64,000 nt of DNA from Calothrix sp. NIES-3974 (GTDB lineage Bacteria > Cyanobacteriota > Cyanobacteriia > Cyanobacteriales > Nostocaceae), in the NCBI RefSeq assembly GCF_002368395.1, contig NZ_AP018254.1, positions 4,960,001-5,024,000 of the forward strand, read 5' to 3'. The notes beneath the pieces are model-generated. The model worked only from the letters and a program-made list of their open reading frames with translations. It was not told the origin of the DNA and made no database searches. Shown here in pieces: positions 1 to 9,060 of the stretch. The position numbers were made by a program, and so were the translations under genes. Each line of letters begins with the position of its first letter. Position 1 is the stretch's first letter.

Positions 1-282
1 TAATCCTTTACTTTCATCAACTGTAAAATCTACTCCAGAAAATAAACTAATTCGCTCATGCAATTGCCGACGTAAATCCACGAGAATGGGCGCAATAATG
101 AATTCAGAACGGGCTTTTTCACTATTACTACCAAAGGCGATCGCAAGGTTATAACTGAGTGTTTCCGTCAGTAGATTACTAGCAGCTAATTCGGGAATGG
201 AAGCAAAAATATCGCGTTTTTCTAATGTTGTTAAACCAAAATCTTGTTTGGCTTTTGCTAAAGTAAATTCGCTGTAGGACAT
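1..282 (-). CDS. conserved hypothetical protein (C-terminal part outside window)
   Basis: The reading frame is open from the window edge to an ATG at 280-282, giving 94 N-terminal residues that begin MSYSEFTLAKAKQDFGL. The gene reads leftwards and its 3' end lies outside the window. It resembles, from memory, a widespread cyanobacterial family of about 200 residues that starts with this type of motif and has no firm function. A HIP1 octamer lies inside the gene. It sits 47 bp downstream of the stop of the surface-protein remnant and on the same strand. No signal peptide or membrane segment is visible in the part seen. Confidence 0.6.
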   Translation of the reverse strand, partial: MSYSEFTLAKAKQDFGLTTLEKRDIFASIPELAASNLLTETLSYNLAIAFGSNSEKARSEFIIAPILVDLRRQLHERISLFSGVDFTVDESKGL

Positions 283-329
283 AAAACTCCCACTCAGTTT
301 TGGAGATTTATATTGCATACAGTATTATG

Positions 330-1250
330 TTATCTATAAATCTCGGCACAAGCTAACAGTTGTTGCACCTGGGTGGGAGAATTATCGGCAACCAACTCAA
401 TTGTTCCTTGGGGAGTTCGTCGCCAACCCGTTGCTTGCACAAGCTTTTCCGTTGACTGGGGAATTTGGGCTGTAATTGGCTGATTTTGCCGATATGCAGA
501 AATATCACGAATATCAGACCAGGTACGATAATTAATCATACTTTGACTGGGATTTTGGGGTATTCCTCCCCGTCCAGTGGCGATAAAGCTATTACCATTA
601 GTATCAACACAACCTGTAGCAATTTGTTGTGATGGGTCTGTGGTATTTACTGGTAACTCAACTAAACCGGAACTAGGATCAACACCAAAATTATTAATAT
701 CAACCGTACCGCTAACACCAAATTCAGAGCTAGCAGTAATGTCGCTTTCATTGGTTATCTGGTCGCGGTATTTTGGTCCAAATATACCTTGGGTCGTAAT
801 CTGAATATTACCACCATTACCTCGGACTGCATTGGCTGTAATGTCGCTGTTTTCTAAGCCAACAATCACCGGGGAAACAATAGTGATATCACCACCATTA
901 CCAACACCTCCAGCTTCAGTGGAAATTTTGCTTTGATTACGTAATATCACAAACTTTTGCAAATTTAAGTTAATATTGCCTCCTTCTCCAGAGGTTGCAG
1001 AAGCTGTAATCTGACTTCGATTTAACTTGATTACATCAGCATCAATTGTGAGTGTACCAGCAGCACCAACACGACCATAGTTCCCCACACTCACACCAGC
1101 GCGATCGCTAACTTGGAGTATCGGTGTACGAATGGTAACATTCCCAGAACTTCCTAAAGCCTGATTAGGGTTAATTTGTCCAATAGAGGGATTCGGTGAA
1201 CCAATTGTCGAACTGATATTACTAATAAATAATTCATTGTCACCCACCAA
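330..1250 (-). pseudogene. filamentous-haemagglutinin-like surface protein, 5'-truncated
   Basis: About 306 residues of Gly/Asn/Thr/Ile-rich beta-helix repeat are visible, with repeated motifs such as GGNI and SDITA, followed by a C-terminal block (ATGCVDTNGNSFIATGRGG, then a W-S-D-I-R-D motif) typical of large cyanobacterial two-partner-secretion haemagglutinin or CHAT-associated exoproteins. Full members have 700-1500 residues, with an N-terminal signal peptide and secretion domain. Here the frame begins with a TTG codon inside a repeat (GLKLVGDNE), and a TGA stop lies only a few codons upstream at 1263-1265. No plausible start, signal peptide or secretion domain is present. The 5' part has therefore been lost, and unrelated sequence and an insertion sequence lie upstream. 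It could still be translated as a fragment, but it is unlikely to be secreted. Confidence 0.65.
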
Positions 1251-1439
1251 CTTTAAGCCACGTCATGGGTTTCGTTGCGCAGGTTCCCCGCGTTGAAGTA
1301 AGTGGCGTTGGAGGCGCACTGAATCAAATAAGAGCGATATGATTCATCTTTTGTTGTTAAATCAAGAAAAATTTCTTCGCATATATTAAAATCATCCCTT
1401 GATTATGCAACACCCTACTATCTAAAAACCACAGCACAG

Positions 1440-1600
1440 TTGACGCTCCCACGACTTAAAGCCGTGGGATTCTTGTTTCATTCAGCCGACTTACTCAAAG
1501 GAGTTTCCCCACTTAAGCAGAGGTCGTTCTGTCCACAAGCTTTAGATTCTGTGCGCCCCACAGTACTTTTTAATCCTTTGTTCAAAATCATAGTCGCCGC
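1440..1600 (-). ncRNA. predicted omega RNA (TnpB guide RNA), copy 1
   Basis: In IS605-type elements the transcript overlapping the 3' end of tnpB and the right end folds into an RNA that guides TnpB, with the guide taken from flanking DNA just beyond the right end. Here the minus strand downstream of tnpB has a hairpin at 1468-1448, CCCACGGC / GTCGTGGG with loop TTTAA. It pairs fully only as RNA of this strand, through a G-U wobble. The predicted guide would start at 1439 on the minus strand (CTGTGCTGTGGTT). The 5' boundary given is arbitrary. This is inferred from the family and not directly shown. Confidence 0.35.
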
Positions 1601-2656
1601 GTTATGGTCACGGTGCATCACTGTCCCACAACAATGACATTTGTGGGTACGAGTAGATAAAGATTTCTGAACTCGTGTCCCACAAACAGAACAATCTTGC
1701 GATGTGTAGTGAGGTGCAACTGCTATCACCCAAGTATCAAAAACTTTGCCATAGTAGTCTACCCAATCAGTAAACAGTGACCACGAAGCGTCACTGATAG
1801 ATTTAGCTAAATGATGGTTTTTAACCATATTTCGCACCTGCAAGTCCTCATAAACTACCAAGTCGTTTGACTGGACTAGAGTTCTTGCTGTCTTCACAGC
1901 AAAATCTTTCCTCTGTCTACTTACCTTGAGATGCTTTTTCGCCAACTTTTTAACAGCTTTGCGGCGATTAGAAGAGCCTTTTTTACATCTAGAAACTTTG
2001 CGTTGTTTGCGTTTCAAAGACTTCTCAGACTTACGCAAAAATCTGGGATTTTCGACTGTCTTGCCATCAGAATCAGTGTAGAAAAACTCAAGTCCGACAT
2101 CAATTCCTACTTGTTTACCATTGTGCTGATGCTGTTCTTTGCGTTCCGCATCGACACAAAATTGGCAGTAATAACCATCTGCTCGTTTAACTACTCTAAC
2201 TCGCTGAATTTGCTTAGTAGAATAAAAGCTGAAATCACGAGTTCCAACTAGCTGAAATTTCCCTGCTTTAAAACCATCAGTAAAAGTGATGTACTTCTTG
2301 TCAGCAGAAATAGCCCATCCTGAAGTTTTATATTCTACGGAATGTCCACGCTTTTTAAATCGCGGATAACCCTTTTTTCCTGGCTTTTTAGCTTTACAGT
2401 TGTCATAGAAACGCTTAATAGCACACCAAGCTCTATCGGCAGAAGCCTGACGAGCCATAGAGTTGAGTTTGCCAGCAAAATCAAATTCTTTGGCTAAAAC
2501 AGCGCAAAGTTTTTGAAGGTCATTCTTGCTAACATCCTTGTTATCCATCCAATGTCTTAGAGCTTTGTTGCGGAGAAACAAAGCCGTTCTAATAGCTTCA
2601 TCTAATAAGCCGTACTGACTTTCTTTGCCCTTCAATTTCGCTTCTAAGACTAACAT
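1478..2656 (-). CDS. tnpB: TnpB, RNA-guided nuclease of IS200/IS605 element, copy 1
   Basis: The protein has 392 residues from the ATG at 2654-2656, preceded by CAGGGT; the frame also opens at a TTG seven codons earlier. The order is typical of TnpB: a basic N-terminal helical/wedge region, then RuvC-I (GIDVGLEF, catalytic Asp), RuvC-II (VYEDLQVRNM, catalytic Glu), a zinc ribbon (C-x2-C ... C-x2-C, from CSVCG to CHCCG) and RuvC-III (HRDHNAA, Asp). All three acidic residues and all four cysteines are present and the length is normal, so the nuclease should be active. TnpB cuts DNA next to a target-adjacent motif, guided by RNA from the element's right end, and helps to retain the element. It is divergent from tnpA with about 88 bp between the starts. 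Confidence 0.92.
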   Translation of the reverse strand: MLVLEAKLKGKESQYGLLDEAIRTALFLRNKALRHWMDNKDVSKNDLQKLCAVLAKEFDFAGKLNSMARQASADRAWCAIKRFYDNCKAKKPGKKGYPRFKKRGHSVEYKTSGWAISADKKYITFTDGFKAGKFQLVGTRDFSFYSTKQIQRVRVVKRADGYYCQFCVDAERKEQHQHNGKQVGIDVGLEFFYTDSDGKTVENPRFLRKSEKSLKRKQRKVSRCKKGSSNRRKAVKKLAKKHLKVSRQRKDFAVKTARTLVQSNDLVVYEDLQVRNMVKNHHLAKSISDASWSLFTDWVDYYGKVFDTWVIAVAPHYTSQDCSVCGTRVQKSLSTRTHKCHCCGTVMHRDHNAATMILNKGLKSTVGRTESKACGQNDLCLSGETPLSKSAE

Positions 2657-2744
2657 CGCTCGACCCTGAGATGACAAAAATAATATAGTATATTATGGTT
2701 GATAGATACAAGCTATTGACCGCAGTTTGACAAAAACTTTACAT

Positions 2745-3140
2745 ATGCTAGAAAATTACAGGCACAAGACAACATCAGTCACTATGATTAATTACCACTT
2801 CGTCTGGATATCGAAAAGACGAAAAAAGGTGTTAGTTGGAAATGTCGCTATCAGGCTTGAGGAATTGCTTTATGAAAAGACAAAAGAACTAGAGTGTGAG
2901 ATTCTAGCTCTTGAAATCATGGAAGACCATGTACATCTTTTTGTTAGCAGTCCTCCAACATTAGCCCCAGACCAAATTATGTTTAGATTAAAAGGATATA
3001 CTTCTAGGGTATTAAGACAAGAATTTCCACATTTATTGAGAATGCCTTCAATGTGGACAAGAAGTTATTTTTGTGGAACTGCGGGTGATGCTTCAAGTGA
3101 GATAATTAAAAAGTATATTGCTAATCAAAAAACTCGCTAA
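2745..3140 (+). CDS. tnpA: TnpA, Y1 HUH transposase of IS200/IS605 element, copy 1
   Basis: The protein has 131 residues from the ATG at 2745; an in-frame TTG lies 18 bp upstream. It carries the HUH metal-binding motif as HVHLFV, the N-terminal INYHFVWISKRR strand of the family and the C-terminal helix with the single catalytic tyrosine (IKKYIANQ). Length is slightly under the family's usual 140-150 residues, but no key residue is missing. It moves the element as single-stranded DNA by recognising the end hairpins. A hairpin at 3145-3168 (GCACCT/AGGTGC core) follows the stop directly and may end its transcript. The equivalent gene in the second copy is frameshifted, so this may be the only functional TnpA source for both elements in the window. 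Confidence 0.92.
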   Translation: MLENYRHKTTSVTMINYHFVWISKRRKKVLVGNVAIRLEELLYEKTKELECEILALEIMEDHVHLFVSSPPTLAPDQIMFRLKGYTSRVLRQEFPHLLRMPSMWTRSYFCGTAGDASSEIIKKYIANQKTR

Positions 3141-3240
3141 CAATGGGACTGCACCTAAAGGTGCTTCCCATTCATGAGGGCAGTTGCATGGACGGGTTTC
3201 CCGGCTTGAGCAAACTGCCCGTCCCACCCCGCGCATGACT

Positions 3241-3277
3241 CAACAGACTAAAAATTTTTTGGATTTTTAGTCTGTTG
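3241..3277. repeat. left-end hairpin of the IS element, copy 1
   Basis: A 14-bp perfect stem, CAACAGACTAAAAA pairing with TTTTTAGTCTGTTG, has a 9-nt loop and lies about 30 nt from the left tip. It occurs identically at 39543-39579 in copy 2. TnpA of this family recognises such subterminal hairpins. A second stem, GGACGGG/CCCGTCC, at 3190-3224 is inboard of it. Confidence 0.6.
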
Positions 3278-3349
3278 CTGGTGGGCTTTCTGCTCCAATA
3301 ATTGTAAATTTTTGTTATGTCTGATTTGCAGAATTTTCGGCAATTAATT

Positions 3350-3604
3350 CTACGATTCTGCTTGAGCTTGTTGTTCGAGATACTGTTCAATGTCTGCAAC
3401 TGCATCTTCCCAAGCGGCTAAATCAATTTCACTACTATCCCCTTGATTTTCTGGGTCTTTAGTGGTGTCTGGAGTTGGTTGTGTCTCTAGCTTTTGTTCT
3501 GGTTGATTATCAGTTTCGTGGAGAATATTTTCCAATTGGTGCAGAGACTCAATAAATTCTTGATCTGCACTGCGTCTGAAGTTATTTTCGTTAGGCTCCA
3601 TCAT
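3350..3604 (-). CDS. small acidic conserved hypothetical protein
   Basis: This is an 84-residue acidic protein starting MMEPNENNFRR, rich in Glu, Asp and Gln, with two predicted helical segments (EFIESLHQLENIL near residues 17-30 and WEDAVADIEQYLEQ near 65-80) and a disordered centre. There is no signal peptide or membrane segment. It lies 82 bp downstream of the S-layer-homology lipoprotein gene on the same strand and may be co-transcribed with it. It resembles unnamed small proteins of filamentous cyanobacteria; function unknown. The IS element ends about 40 bp beyond its stop, so copy 1 narrowly missed it. Confidence 0.65.
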   Translation of the reverse strand: MMEPNENNFRRSADQEFIESLHQLENILHETDNQPEQKLETQPTPDTTKDPENQGDSSEIDLAAWEDAVADIEQYLEQQAQAES

Positions 3605-3685
3605 GGTTCAATGTTCACTTTAAATTATTCCACGGTAAACCAACAAAATTATATGATGTTAATTTAATAACACATTATACCCATA

Positions 3686-5023
3686 TCAGTCTCGTAATTT
3701 GCTAGCCTCCCTGGCGGAAATACCCTCGGTTTGCGTACCAAAATACCATAATGCGATCGCGGCTTCAGCACGGGTGACTGACTGTTTCGGTTGCAATATT
3801 GTTGTATAACCAAACACCCTACGGATATTCGATTTTTCGCCACTTTGGTAATCAGCTAGAACTGCACTCAGCACTTTCGGATCAATTCTGGTAGCATCTT
3901 GGAATCCCCAGGTTTGCTGAATAGCGTTTAAATTGGCACTGGGTAGGGCTTGACGGTGGTCTAGGGGGACTTTCCACTGTAGCAAAGTTTCGCGGACTAG
4001 GGGAGCGTCCGGACGGAATAGGACGGCGCTTGTATCTCCGGAGAGGGGACTGGGGATTAATCCGGCTTCTGCTAATCCTTGAATAAAGGGAAAATCTGGG
4101 TGGGTTTGGGGTACGTCTTTAAATACAGGTTGTTTTCCGGTATCTGCAAGGCGAATCTGTTTATCGGGACGATTGGCATGGAGGGCATTATTGGCTAAAA
4201 CTAACCAATGGGCATATTCTGACCGGGTGATAATTTTACTTGGTTGAAAGGTGCTACTTTGATTGGTTTTATTTTGACTATCCCGTACCGGAATTACACC
4301 TAATCTGGCTAAATCCTGGATATACCCTTGAGTTGGTTGGGGTATGGTACTAATATCTGTGAATTGTTGAGGTGTATTATTTATTGCCACATTTGCAGTG
4401 GCAGTGGGGCTAGGTTGGGGTACAAGCGGACTAATAAAGTCTCCTGTACCCGTGGTTTGGTTATTATTCTCAGGTGTGGTACTGGCCAGGGGTGTGCCAG
4501 TTGGTGTATACTCGATTTTTATTTCGGTTGTGGTTTGGGGTTGGTTGGGTGTGGGATTGGTTACGGGTTGAGGTTGAATCGAGATTTTCGCCTGTTGATT
4601 ATCCCGCTTCACTGTAAATACACCTTCACCATCATCGTTAGGTGCTGTGGTAATTTCCCAATTATTGGCTTTTAATTCCCGTTGGTAAAAACTGACAATG
4701 GCATTACTGGGGTCGGATGTTTGCCAACGGATGGTCGTGCTTGGGGAACCATCCCCGGTGATTACCTCTTGTAGCGTTGCACCGGGATAGATAGGTAAAT
4801 TAGTGGGAAAGTCTTTGGGCAATTGCTTATTTACCTCTTCTACCCCTGATGTCGGAGTGGGTGACGGTGTAGTAGTATTTCTACCGAAAGTTGGAGGGTT
4901 AGTTTGCAAACGCGGGTCAGCAGCCAACAACTGCTCCAGATTCTTGGCATTAGGGCTATTAGCACAGGCACTTAAGAAACTGACTAGACAGAGAATAATC
5001 GCTGGACGTTTGCTGTAAAACAC
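3686..5023 (-). CDS. S-layer homology (SLH) domain lipoprotein
   Basis: The C-terminal half carries SLH-type repeats: FTDISTIPQ...GYIQDLARLGVIP, then FKDVPQTHPDFPFIQGLAEA, and a last segment ending VTRAEAAIALWYFG. Such domains bind cell-wall polymers or peptidoglycan at the envelope. The N-terminus has a hydrophobic stretch followed by FLSAC, a lipobox, so it is probably a lipoprotein. A Thr/Pro/Asn-rich low-complexity linker separates it from the SLH part, and between them is a small alpha/beta region (LPIYPGATLQEV) seen in related cyanobacterial proteins. The frame opens at an ATG at 5101. The GTG at 5023 (FYSKRPAIILCLVSFLSAC) is chosen because it places the signal peptide at the start; neither start has a clear ribosome-binding site. 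Role: envelope anchoring, inferred. Confidence 0.8.
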   Translation of the reverse strand: MFYSKRPAIILCLVSFLSACANSPNAKNLEQLLAADPRLQTNPPTFGRNTTTPSPTPTSGVEEVNKQLPKDFPTNLPIYPGATLQEVITGDGSPSTTIRWQTSDPSNAIVSFYQRELKANNWEITTAPNDDGEGVFTVKRDNQQAKISIQPQPVTNPTPNQPQTTTEIKIEYTPTGTPLASTTPENNNQTTGTGDFISPLVPQPSPTATANVAINNTPQQFTDISTIPQPTQGYIQDLARLGVIPVRDSQNKTNQSSTFQPSKIITRSEYAHWLVLANNALHANRPDKQIRLADTGKQPVFKDVPQTHPDFPFIQGLAEAGLIPSPLSGDTSAVLFRPDAPLVRETLLQWKVPLDHRQALPSANLNAIQQTWGFQDATRIDPKVLSAVLADYQSGEKSNIRRVFGYTTILQPKQSVTRAEAAIALWYFGTQTEGISAREASKLRD

Positions 5024-5226
5024 GACAAGATACTTGATTAAATTGAAGTCTTTATATAACCTAGCGCAGAAATGGCAATTGGTAGAGAAATGGAACTCCA
5101 TTAATAATGATGATGGATGTCAGTAGTGGAACCAGCAATCAACTGGAGCATTATCTAAATCTGATTTTAACCTGAACAACAACCGATCAAGGCTGGCAAC
5201 AAAATTGCGGAAAAAGTTTTAATACT

Positions 5227-5403
5227 AGGACTTATGCAAAAGTAACGCCACTGCGTCATGACGTAGTTTGCTTCCCGCAGGGTGCGATCGCGAAGTAATC
5301 TCTTACGAGAAGCCATACTACGCGCGTCTACACAATAATCCTGCGATTACTTCCTGAAACTGCGTTTCGGTCGCTGCGGACAAATCTTCTTTGCGTAAGT
5401 CCT
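5227..5403. repeat. MITE-like element with AGGACTTACGCAAA ends
   Basis: A 177-bp non-coding segment is bounded by AGGACTTATGCAAA (5227-5240) and TTTGCGTAAGTCCT (5390-5403), inverted repeats with one mismatch. The interior has further short palindromes and a HIP1 site. This terminal motif is common in non-autonomous elements of filamentous cyanobacteria. A shorter relative is at 56230-56340. It fills most of the gap between the SLH gene and the TatA-like gene. Confidence 0.65.
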
Positions 5404-5518
5404 GTAATCTAAGGCGCTAAAGCGCTACTATGTGCCTTTCTCCACCCATCAAAATTGCTAATGTGGCTGACTCATAAATACTCTCCATCTTTTGGGTATA
5501 TTTTTTGACTATAAATCC

Positions 5519-5701
5519 TTAAAGTTCATCATTTTGGGGATTTTGCTCGTTTTCATCCTCGTCAGGTTTGTTTAATTCTTCCTTGAATCCCCGTAAAGTT
5601 TTTCCCAAGGCAGTACCCAGTTCCGGGATTTTTTTGGGACCAAAAACTAGTAAAGCTACAAGTCCGATTACGGCTACTTCTGTCCATCCCAATCCAAACA
5701 T
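5519..5701 (-). CDS. tatA: TatA/E family twin-arginine translocase subunit
   Basis: The protein has 60 residues from the ATG at 5699-5701 (MFGLGWTEVAVIG); the frame is open 11 codons further upstream, but the family always starts at the short transmembrane helix. It shows the conserved pattern: a membrane helix (TEVAVIGLVALLVF), the FGPKKIPELG hinge, an amphipathic helix (GKTLRGFKEEL) and an acidic hydrophilic tail. TatA oligomers form the pore through which folded proteins with twin-arginine signals cross the thylakoid or plasma membrane. Length is short but within the family range. It stands alone, without tatC nearby, as is usual in cyanobacteria. Confidence 0.9.
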   Translation of the reverse strand: MFGLGWTEVAVIGLVALLVFGPKKIPELGTALGKTLRGFKEELNKPDEDENEQNPQNDEL

Positions 5702-5859
5702 AGTTTTGTGTATCTTGATTATGAACACTTTCAAATATAGGATATTTAGACTTGGGGAGAGTGTTGTCGTTTTCGATTATCCTGCAAATATTCAAGACGG
5801 AACAGGGGAAAATTTCAATAGCCTACTCCCGTACAGACGGGACATGTCGCGTCTCTCCC

Positions 5860-7062
5860 CTAATTAGGATACACCGGTAGGGTGAAATGGAACCAAGCTC
5901 CATTTTGGGGGGAAGTGTCTACCCAGATTTGTCCGTAATGGGCGCGGATGATACGTTGACATACGGATAAACCAATACCGTATCCATCTTTACTTTCATC
6001 CCGTTCCAGACGGTAGCGATTTTCAAAAATGCGATCGCGGTTTTCTTCCGGTATACCTGGTCCACTGTCACCGATGCTGATTTGGACTTTTTGGGTGGTG
6101 CGATGGAGACCGGACAGAGTGATGATGCCATTTTCCGGGGTATATTTGATGGCATTGTCGAGTAGGTTATTCAGAACTTGACGAATGCGATCCGGGTCGG
6201 CATAGACATAGGGTAGGTCTTGGGGGATATCCGTCTCTACTTTGAGATTTTTCGAGCGATAGCGATCGCTAAATTCGGCTAACGCGTCTTCACACATCTC
6301 TCCCAGGTCAAGTTTTTGGGGTTGGATGGGAAATTCGCGATCGCTCCCTCGACCAACTTGGAGTAAGTCGGTAATCATCCGATCAATGGTGCGGGTTTGG
6401 GAACGAGCTTGTTTAAATAAATGGTTAACCAATACACTGGTGAGGCGTTCAAATGTGCCTTGCTCGCTGTTAAAGTTCGATTGCAGGGTTTCAATGGCAA
6501 TGGAAGCCGCAGTTAAGGGATTACGCAAATCATGGGCCAACATGGAAATTACCCTGTCTTTAAATTGTAACTGTTCTTGCAATTTCCGGTTTTCCTGTTG
6601 CAGGCGAAAAATTTCGTCGGATAAACGGATCATTTCCGCCGAATTGGCCACTGAACTGATTGCAGTTTGATTATTATTGTTGTTAATACTATTCCGTCCT
6701 CTGTCGTCGATTAATTCAGATTGTAATTCTGATTTGAGTTTGAGATAGGAATCCACCGCACTTTGCCAACGTGGCCACCATGTTTTAAGTTGGATGATAA
6801 TATTGCTACCAGCCAAAATCTGCCTTGGTTCTGGATGAATTTTGATTAAAGCTGGAGTTGCCACCAATTTGAAGTGTTCAGCTAAGTAGGGTTGCTGTCC
6901 AACATCGATTACTTGCATTTCAAACTTATACTCTGATTGCAGTTCCCGTAAATATGCCTTGACACGTTGAACCTGTTGTCGGGACTGGGGACGTTCATCG
7001 ACAAAAAATAAAAGTTGAAGAGGAGCCTCTGAATAAACTGGCCGATCCGAGGAAGCTAACAT
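5860..7062 (-). CDS. sasA: adaptive-response sensory histidine kinase SasA
   Basis: The protein has 400 residues from the ATG at 7060-7062 ([12 protein letters not shown]); an in-frame TTG lies 27 bp upstream. Residues 1-100 form a KaiB-like thioredoxin-fold domain ([15 protein letters not shown], then VATPALIKI), the part that binds KaiC. After a linker and coiled coil comes the dimerisation and phospho-acceptor domain with H-box [14 protein letters not shown], then the ATP-binding domain with N-box ([10 protein letters not shown]), G1 (GDSGPGIP) and G2 (GYGIGLSVC). This is the standard SasA layout and length. SasA reads out the circadian KaiABC oscillator and phosphorylates RpaA. The kai genes are not in the window. 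Confidence 0.95.
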   Translation of the reverse strand: MLASSDRPVYSEAPLQLLFFVDERPQSRQQVQRVKAYLRELQSEYKFEMQVIDVGQQPYLAEHFKLVATPALIKIHPEPRQILAGSNIIIQLKTWWPRWQSAVDSYLKLKSELQSELIDDRGRNSINNNNNQTAISSVANSAEMIRLSDEIFRLQQENRKLQEQLQFKDRVISMLAHDLRNPLTAASIAIETLQSNFNSEQGTFERLTSVLVNHLFKQARSQTRTIDRMITDLLQVGRGSDREFPIQPQKLDLGEMCEDALAEFSDRYRSKNLKVETDIPQDLPYVYADPDRIRQVLNNLLDNAIKYTPENGIITLSGLHRTTQKVQISIGDSGPGIPEENRDRIFENRYRLERDESKDGYGIGLSVCQRIIRAHYGQIWVDTSPQNGAWFHFTLPVYPN

Positions 7063-7450
7063 GTAATCGTGTTTTCGCAAAAGTAACAAACCGACAACTC
7101 TAAGTAAATTATCATCTGACTGGATAGGTCAAATTATTTTGGATTTTGGATTCGTAGACTAGTTGCTACGCGTCTCTGGATTTTGCGGAAAGTTGAACCA
7201 CTGCGCTATCACGGTTTCCTGACTTGTCGCAAATAGCGTGATTTTGGGAAAGTTAATTCTCCCACTACTCCCCTGGAGACGACCTGACGGGTTATCTCTA
7301 CGGACTATCCCTGCAAATTTCCGGTATTTGCTGCAAATGCAGGTTTGGTTCAGTATGAATAGGCTGGTTGTTCCTAGTTTTTGCATTTAATATCAAATTT
7401 AATATCTATTTTAGATTTTTCCTACTCCTATTTAATCCGGGTTTTTTAAG

Positions 7451-8947
7451 ATGCGAAATATACTCTGTTACTTATTTGTCCCTGTTTGTCTGGGCTTCCT
7501 GTCAAGTTTGATGCTGCCAGAAAAAGCTAAATCGCAATCTAAGCCAATCGAGAATGATTCGTCAAGACTGGATGCAAGCTTTTATACGTCTGTCAAGCCA
7601 ATTGTCCAAAACCAAATCAATTTAGCAACACGAATTGAACGCGCCTTAACGGGTGTAGACGCGAATCAAGTCCGAGCGGTGCGCGGACAGGTACTGATTA
7701 ACGCGACGAACATCGAAAGGATGTTACGACGGGAGTATCCAGAGTATGGCAGTGTTTGTCACAGCCAAAATTCATTAACGGGGAATCCACAATCACAAAT
7801 ATACTGTTCCGTCTATGCGGCTAGCCGAGAGATGCTAAATCTTGCACCTATTCTTGACAGAATTTTATCGCGAAGAGGTGAAAGTGCGATAGTCCGCAGA
7901 TTACCTTTGGTTTCCGGTGAACATCATTCTGACCCGGTATTATCCCTAGCACCAATGCAGCGTCCCCAATTAGGACAACGGGCAATACCATTTATTACTA
8001 ATGAACCCAATTTACGTCTTTCCCATTCTAACGTAATTGGTCGCCGGACAAAAACAGCGATCGCGAACTACACTCCTCCCTTAAAACCAGCGATCGCTCC
8101 ACCGGATGATGGAATGAAAATTCTCGCGATCGCCCAACAACACATCAATCAAGCTAAAGCCCTATTTCCCAATCCAGAGCGATTCCATGACCCCAGGGAA
8201 ACCAATCGGATATTGGATCAATTTGCCTTTGCTTTAGACCCCCAGGAAGAGCAAACCTACGCCAAAATTCTCCAACAACCCAACACAGGTATATTCCGAG
8301 TTTTACCAGTCACAGCTTACCAACGCCCCCAAAATGTTTTGCAAAATCGCTTACAACCATCAGTAGGCGATCGCCATCCTTTTCCTGTAATTGGTCAAAC
8401 TCGCACAAATTTCACCCCTACCCTCCCTCTCAAGTTGGTAAATCCCCCCATCAACCCAGAGCAAACCCATTTGCAAATCATTCCCCAAGGTCTTGATTAC
8501 AGCTTTATGGTAGACCTGGGAAATATACCCATTGAAAAACTTGATCCCCAACTACAAAATATACCCACTCCCATCCGGGAAGCATTTTTAACCTACCAAC
8601 CCCCCCAACTATTTTCCCAAATTCAAACAGAACGACGACGCATCCTTTCCCGTAAAAACCCTAATCCCATCTTTCAACCCAGTCTTCCTGCCAACCTGGA
8701 ACGTACCTATCTAGCTAGAATAATTCAATATCAACTACCACGAGAAATCACTGAAAATATTTTCCTTACCCCCCAACAACGATTACACATCGACACCATC
8801 CTCAAAAACACTCAAGCCAGTGACACTATCCTGGCATTGAGACCAGTTAGACAGCGTCGTGACGGCAGTTATACAGTAATTTGGCGAGTATTACATCAAA
8901 TGCCCGATCCAGTTATTCAAGACTTAGAAGCCTATTTAAGGTATTAG
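7451..8947 (+). CDS. secreted protein of unknown function
   Basis: The protein has 498 residues from an ATG at 7451. The N-terminus has a basic start, a hydrophobic core (LCYLFVPVCLGFLSSLML) and an AKSQS cleavage-type site near residue 29, so it is probably exported by the Sec route. The mature part starts with a helical domain of about 120 residues containing two cysteines in YGSVCHSQ and IYCSVYAA, which could form a disulphide. A Pro/Gln/Asn-rich region with several HIP1-encoded segments follows, then a compact C-terminal region ending VIWRVLHQMPDPVIQDLEAYLRY. No domain is recognised. It is isolated: SasA is divergent upstream and repeats follow. Codon use looks like that of the neighbours. 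Confidence 0.65.
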   Translation: MRNILCYLFVPVCLGFLSSLMLPEKAKSQSKPIENDSSRLDASFYTSVKPIVQNQINLATRIERALTGVDANQVRAVRGQVLINATNIERMLRREYPEYGSVCHSQNSLTGNPQSQIYCSVYAASREMLNLAPILDRILSRRGESAIVRRLPLVSGEHHSDPVLSLAPMQRPQLGQRAIPFITNEPNLRLSHSNVIGRRTKTAIANYTPPLKPAIAPPDDGMKILAIAQQHINQAKALFPNPERFHDPRETNRILDQFAFALDPQEEQTYAKILQQPNTGIFRVLPVTAYQRPQNVLQNRLQPSVGDRHPFPVIGQTRTNFTPTLPLKLVNPPINPEQTHLQIIPQGLDYSFMVDLGNIPIEKLDPQLQNIPTPIREAFLTYQPPQLFSQIQTERRRILSRKNPNPIFQPSLPANLERTYLARIIQYQLPREITENIFLTPQQRLHIDTILKNTQASDTILALRPVRQRRDGSYTVIWRVLHQMPDPVIQDLEAYLRY

Positions 8948-9060
8948 GGATGAGGGAGAAAAAACGTAAATATACTTACCTCAGATTATCCCAAATCACC
9001 TGCATATTATTTCTGTTGTACTCACCCTTTAATCCTGGTGTTTATGTCTGTGGAAATTCC

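Larger units (their letters stand above)
1440..3308. mobile_element. IS200/IS605-type insertion sequence, copy 1 (about 1.87 kb)
   Basis: The element was delimited by comparison with the second copy at 37741-39610. Identity begins abruptly at TTGACG (1440) and ends at ATTGTAAA (3308). It holds divergent tnpA (+) and tnpB (-), the IS605 arrangement, so the left end is the tnpA side (3308) and the right end the tnpB side (1440). There are no terminal inverted repeats. Instead there are subterminal hairpins, as in the family: 1448-1468 at the right end and 3190-3224 and 3241-3277 at the left end. On the minus strand the right end finishes ...GTCAA. The left tip is ambiguous by up to about 5 nt: it may begin at TTTAC or just after TTAC, the pair seen in IS608. 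The two copies are roughly 98% identical by eye. Confidence 0.9.

Noticed and set aside
3145-3168. tRNA-like or independent small RNA hairpin after tnpA
   Set aside because: The stem GCACCT/AGGTGC is inside both IS copies and is best explained as part of the element.
7159-7386. 75-codon minus-strand open frame beside the secreted-protein gene
   Set aside because: Crosses a GAGACGACC palindrome at 7274-7303 and has no supporting signals.
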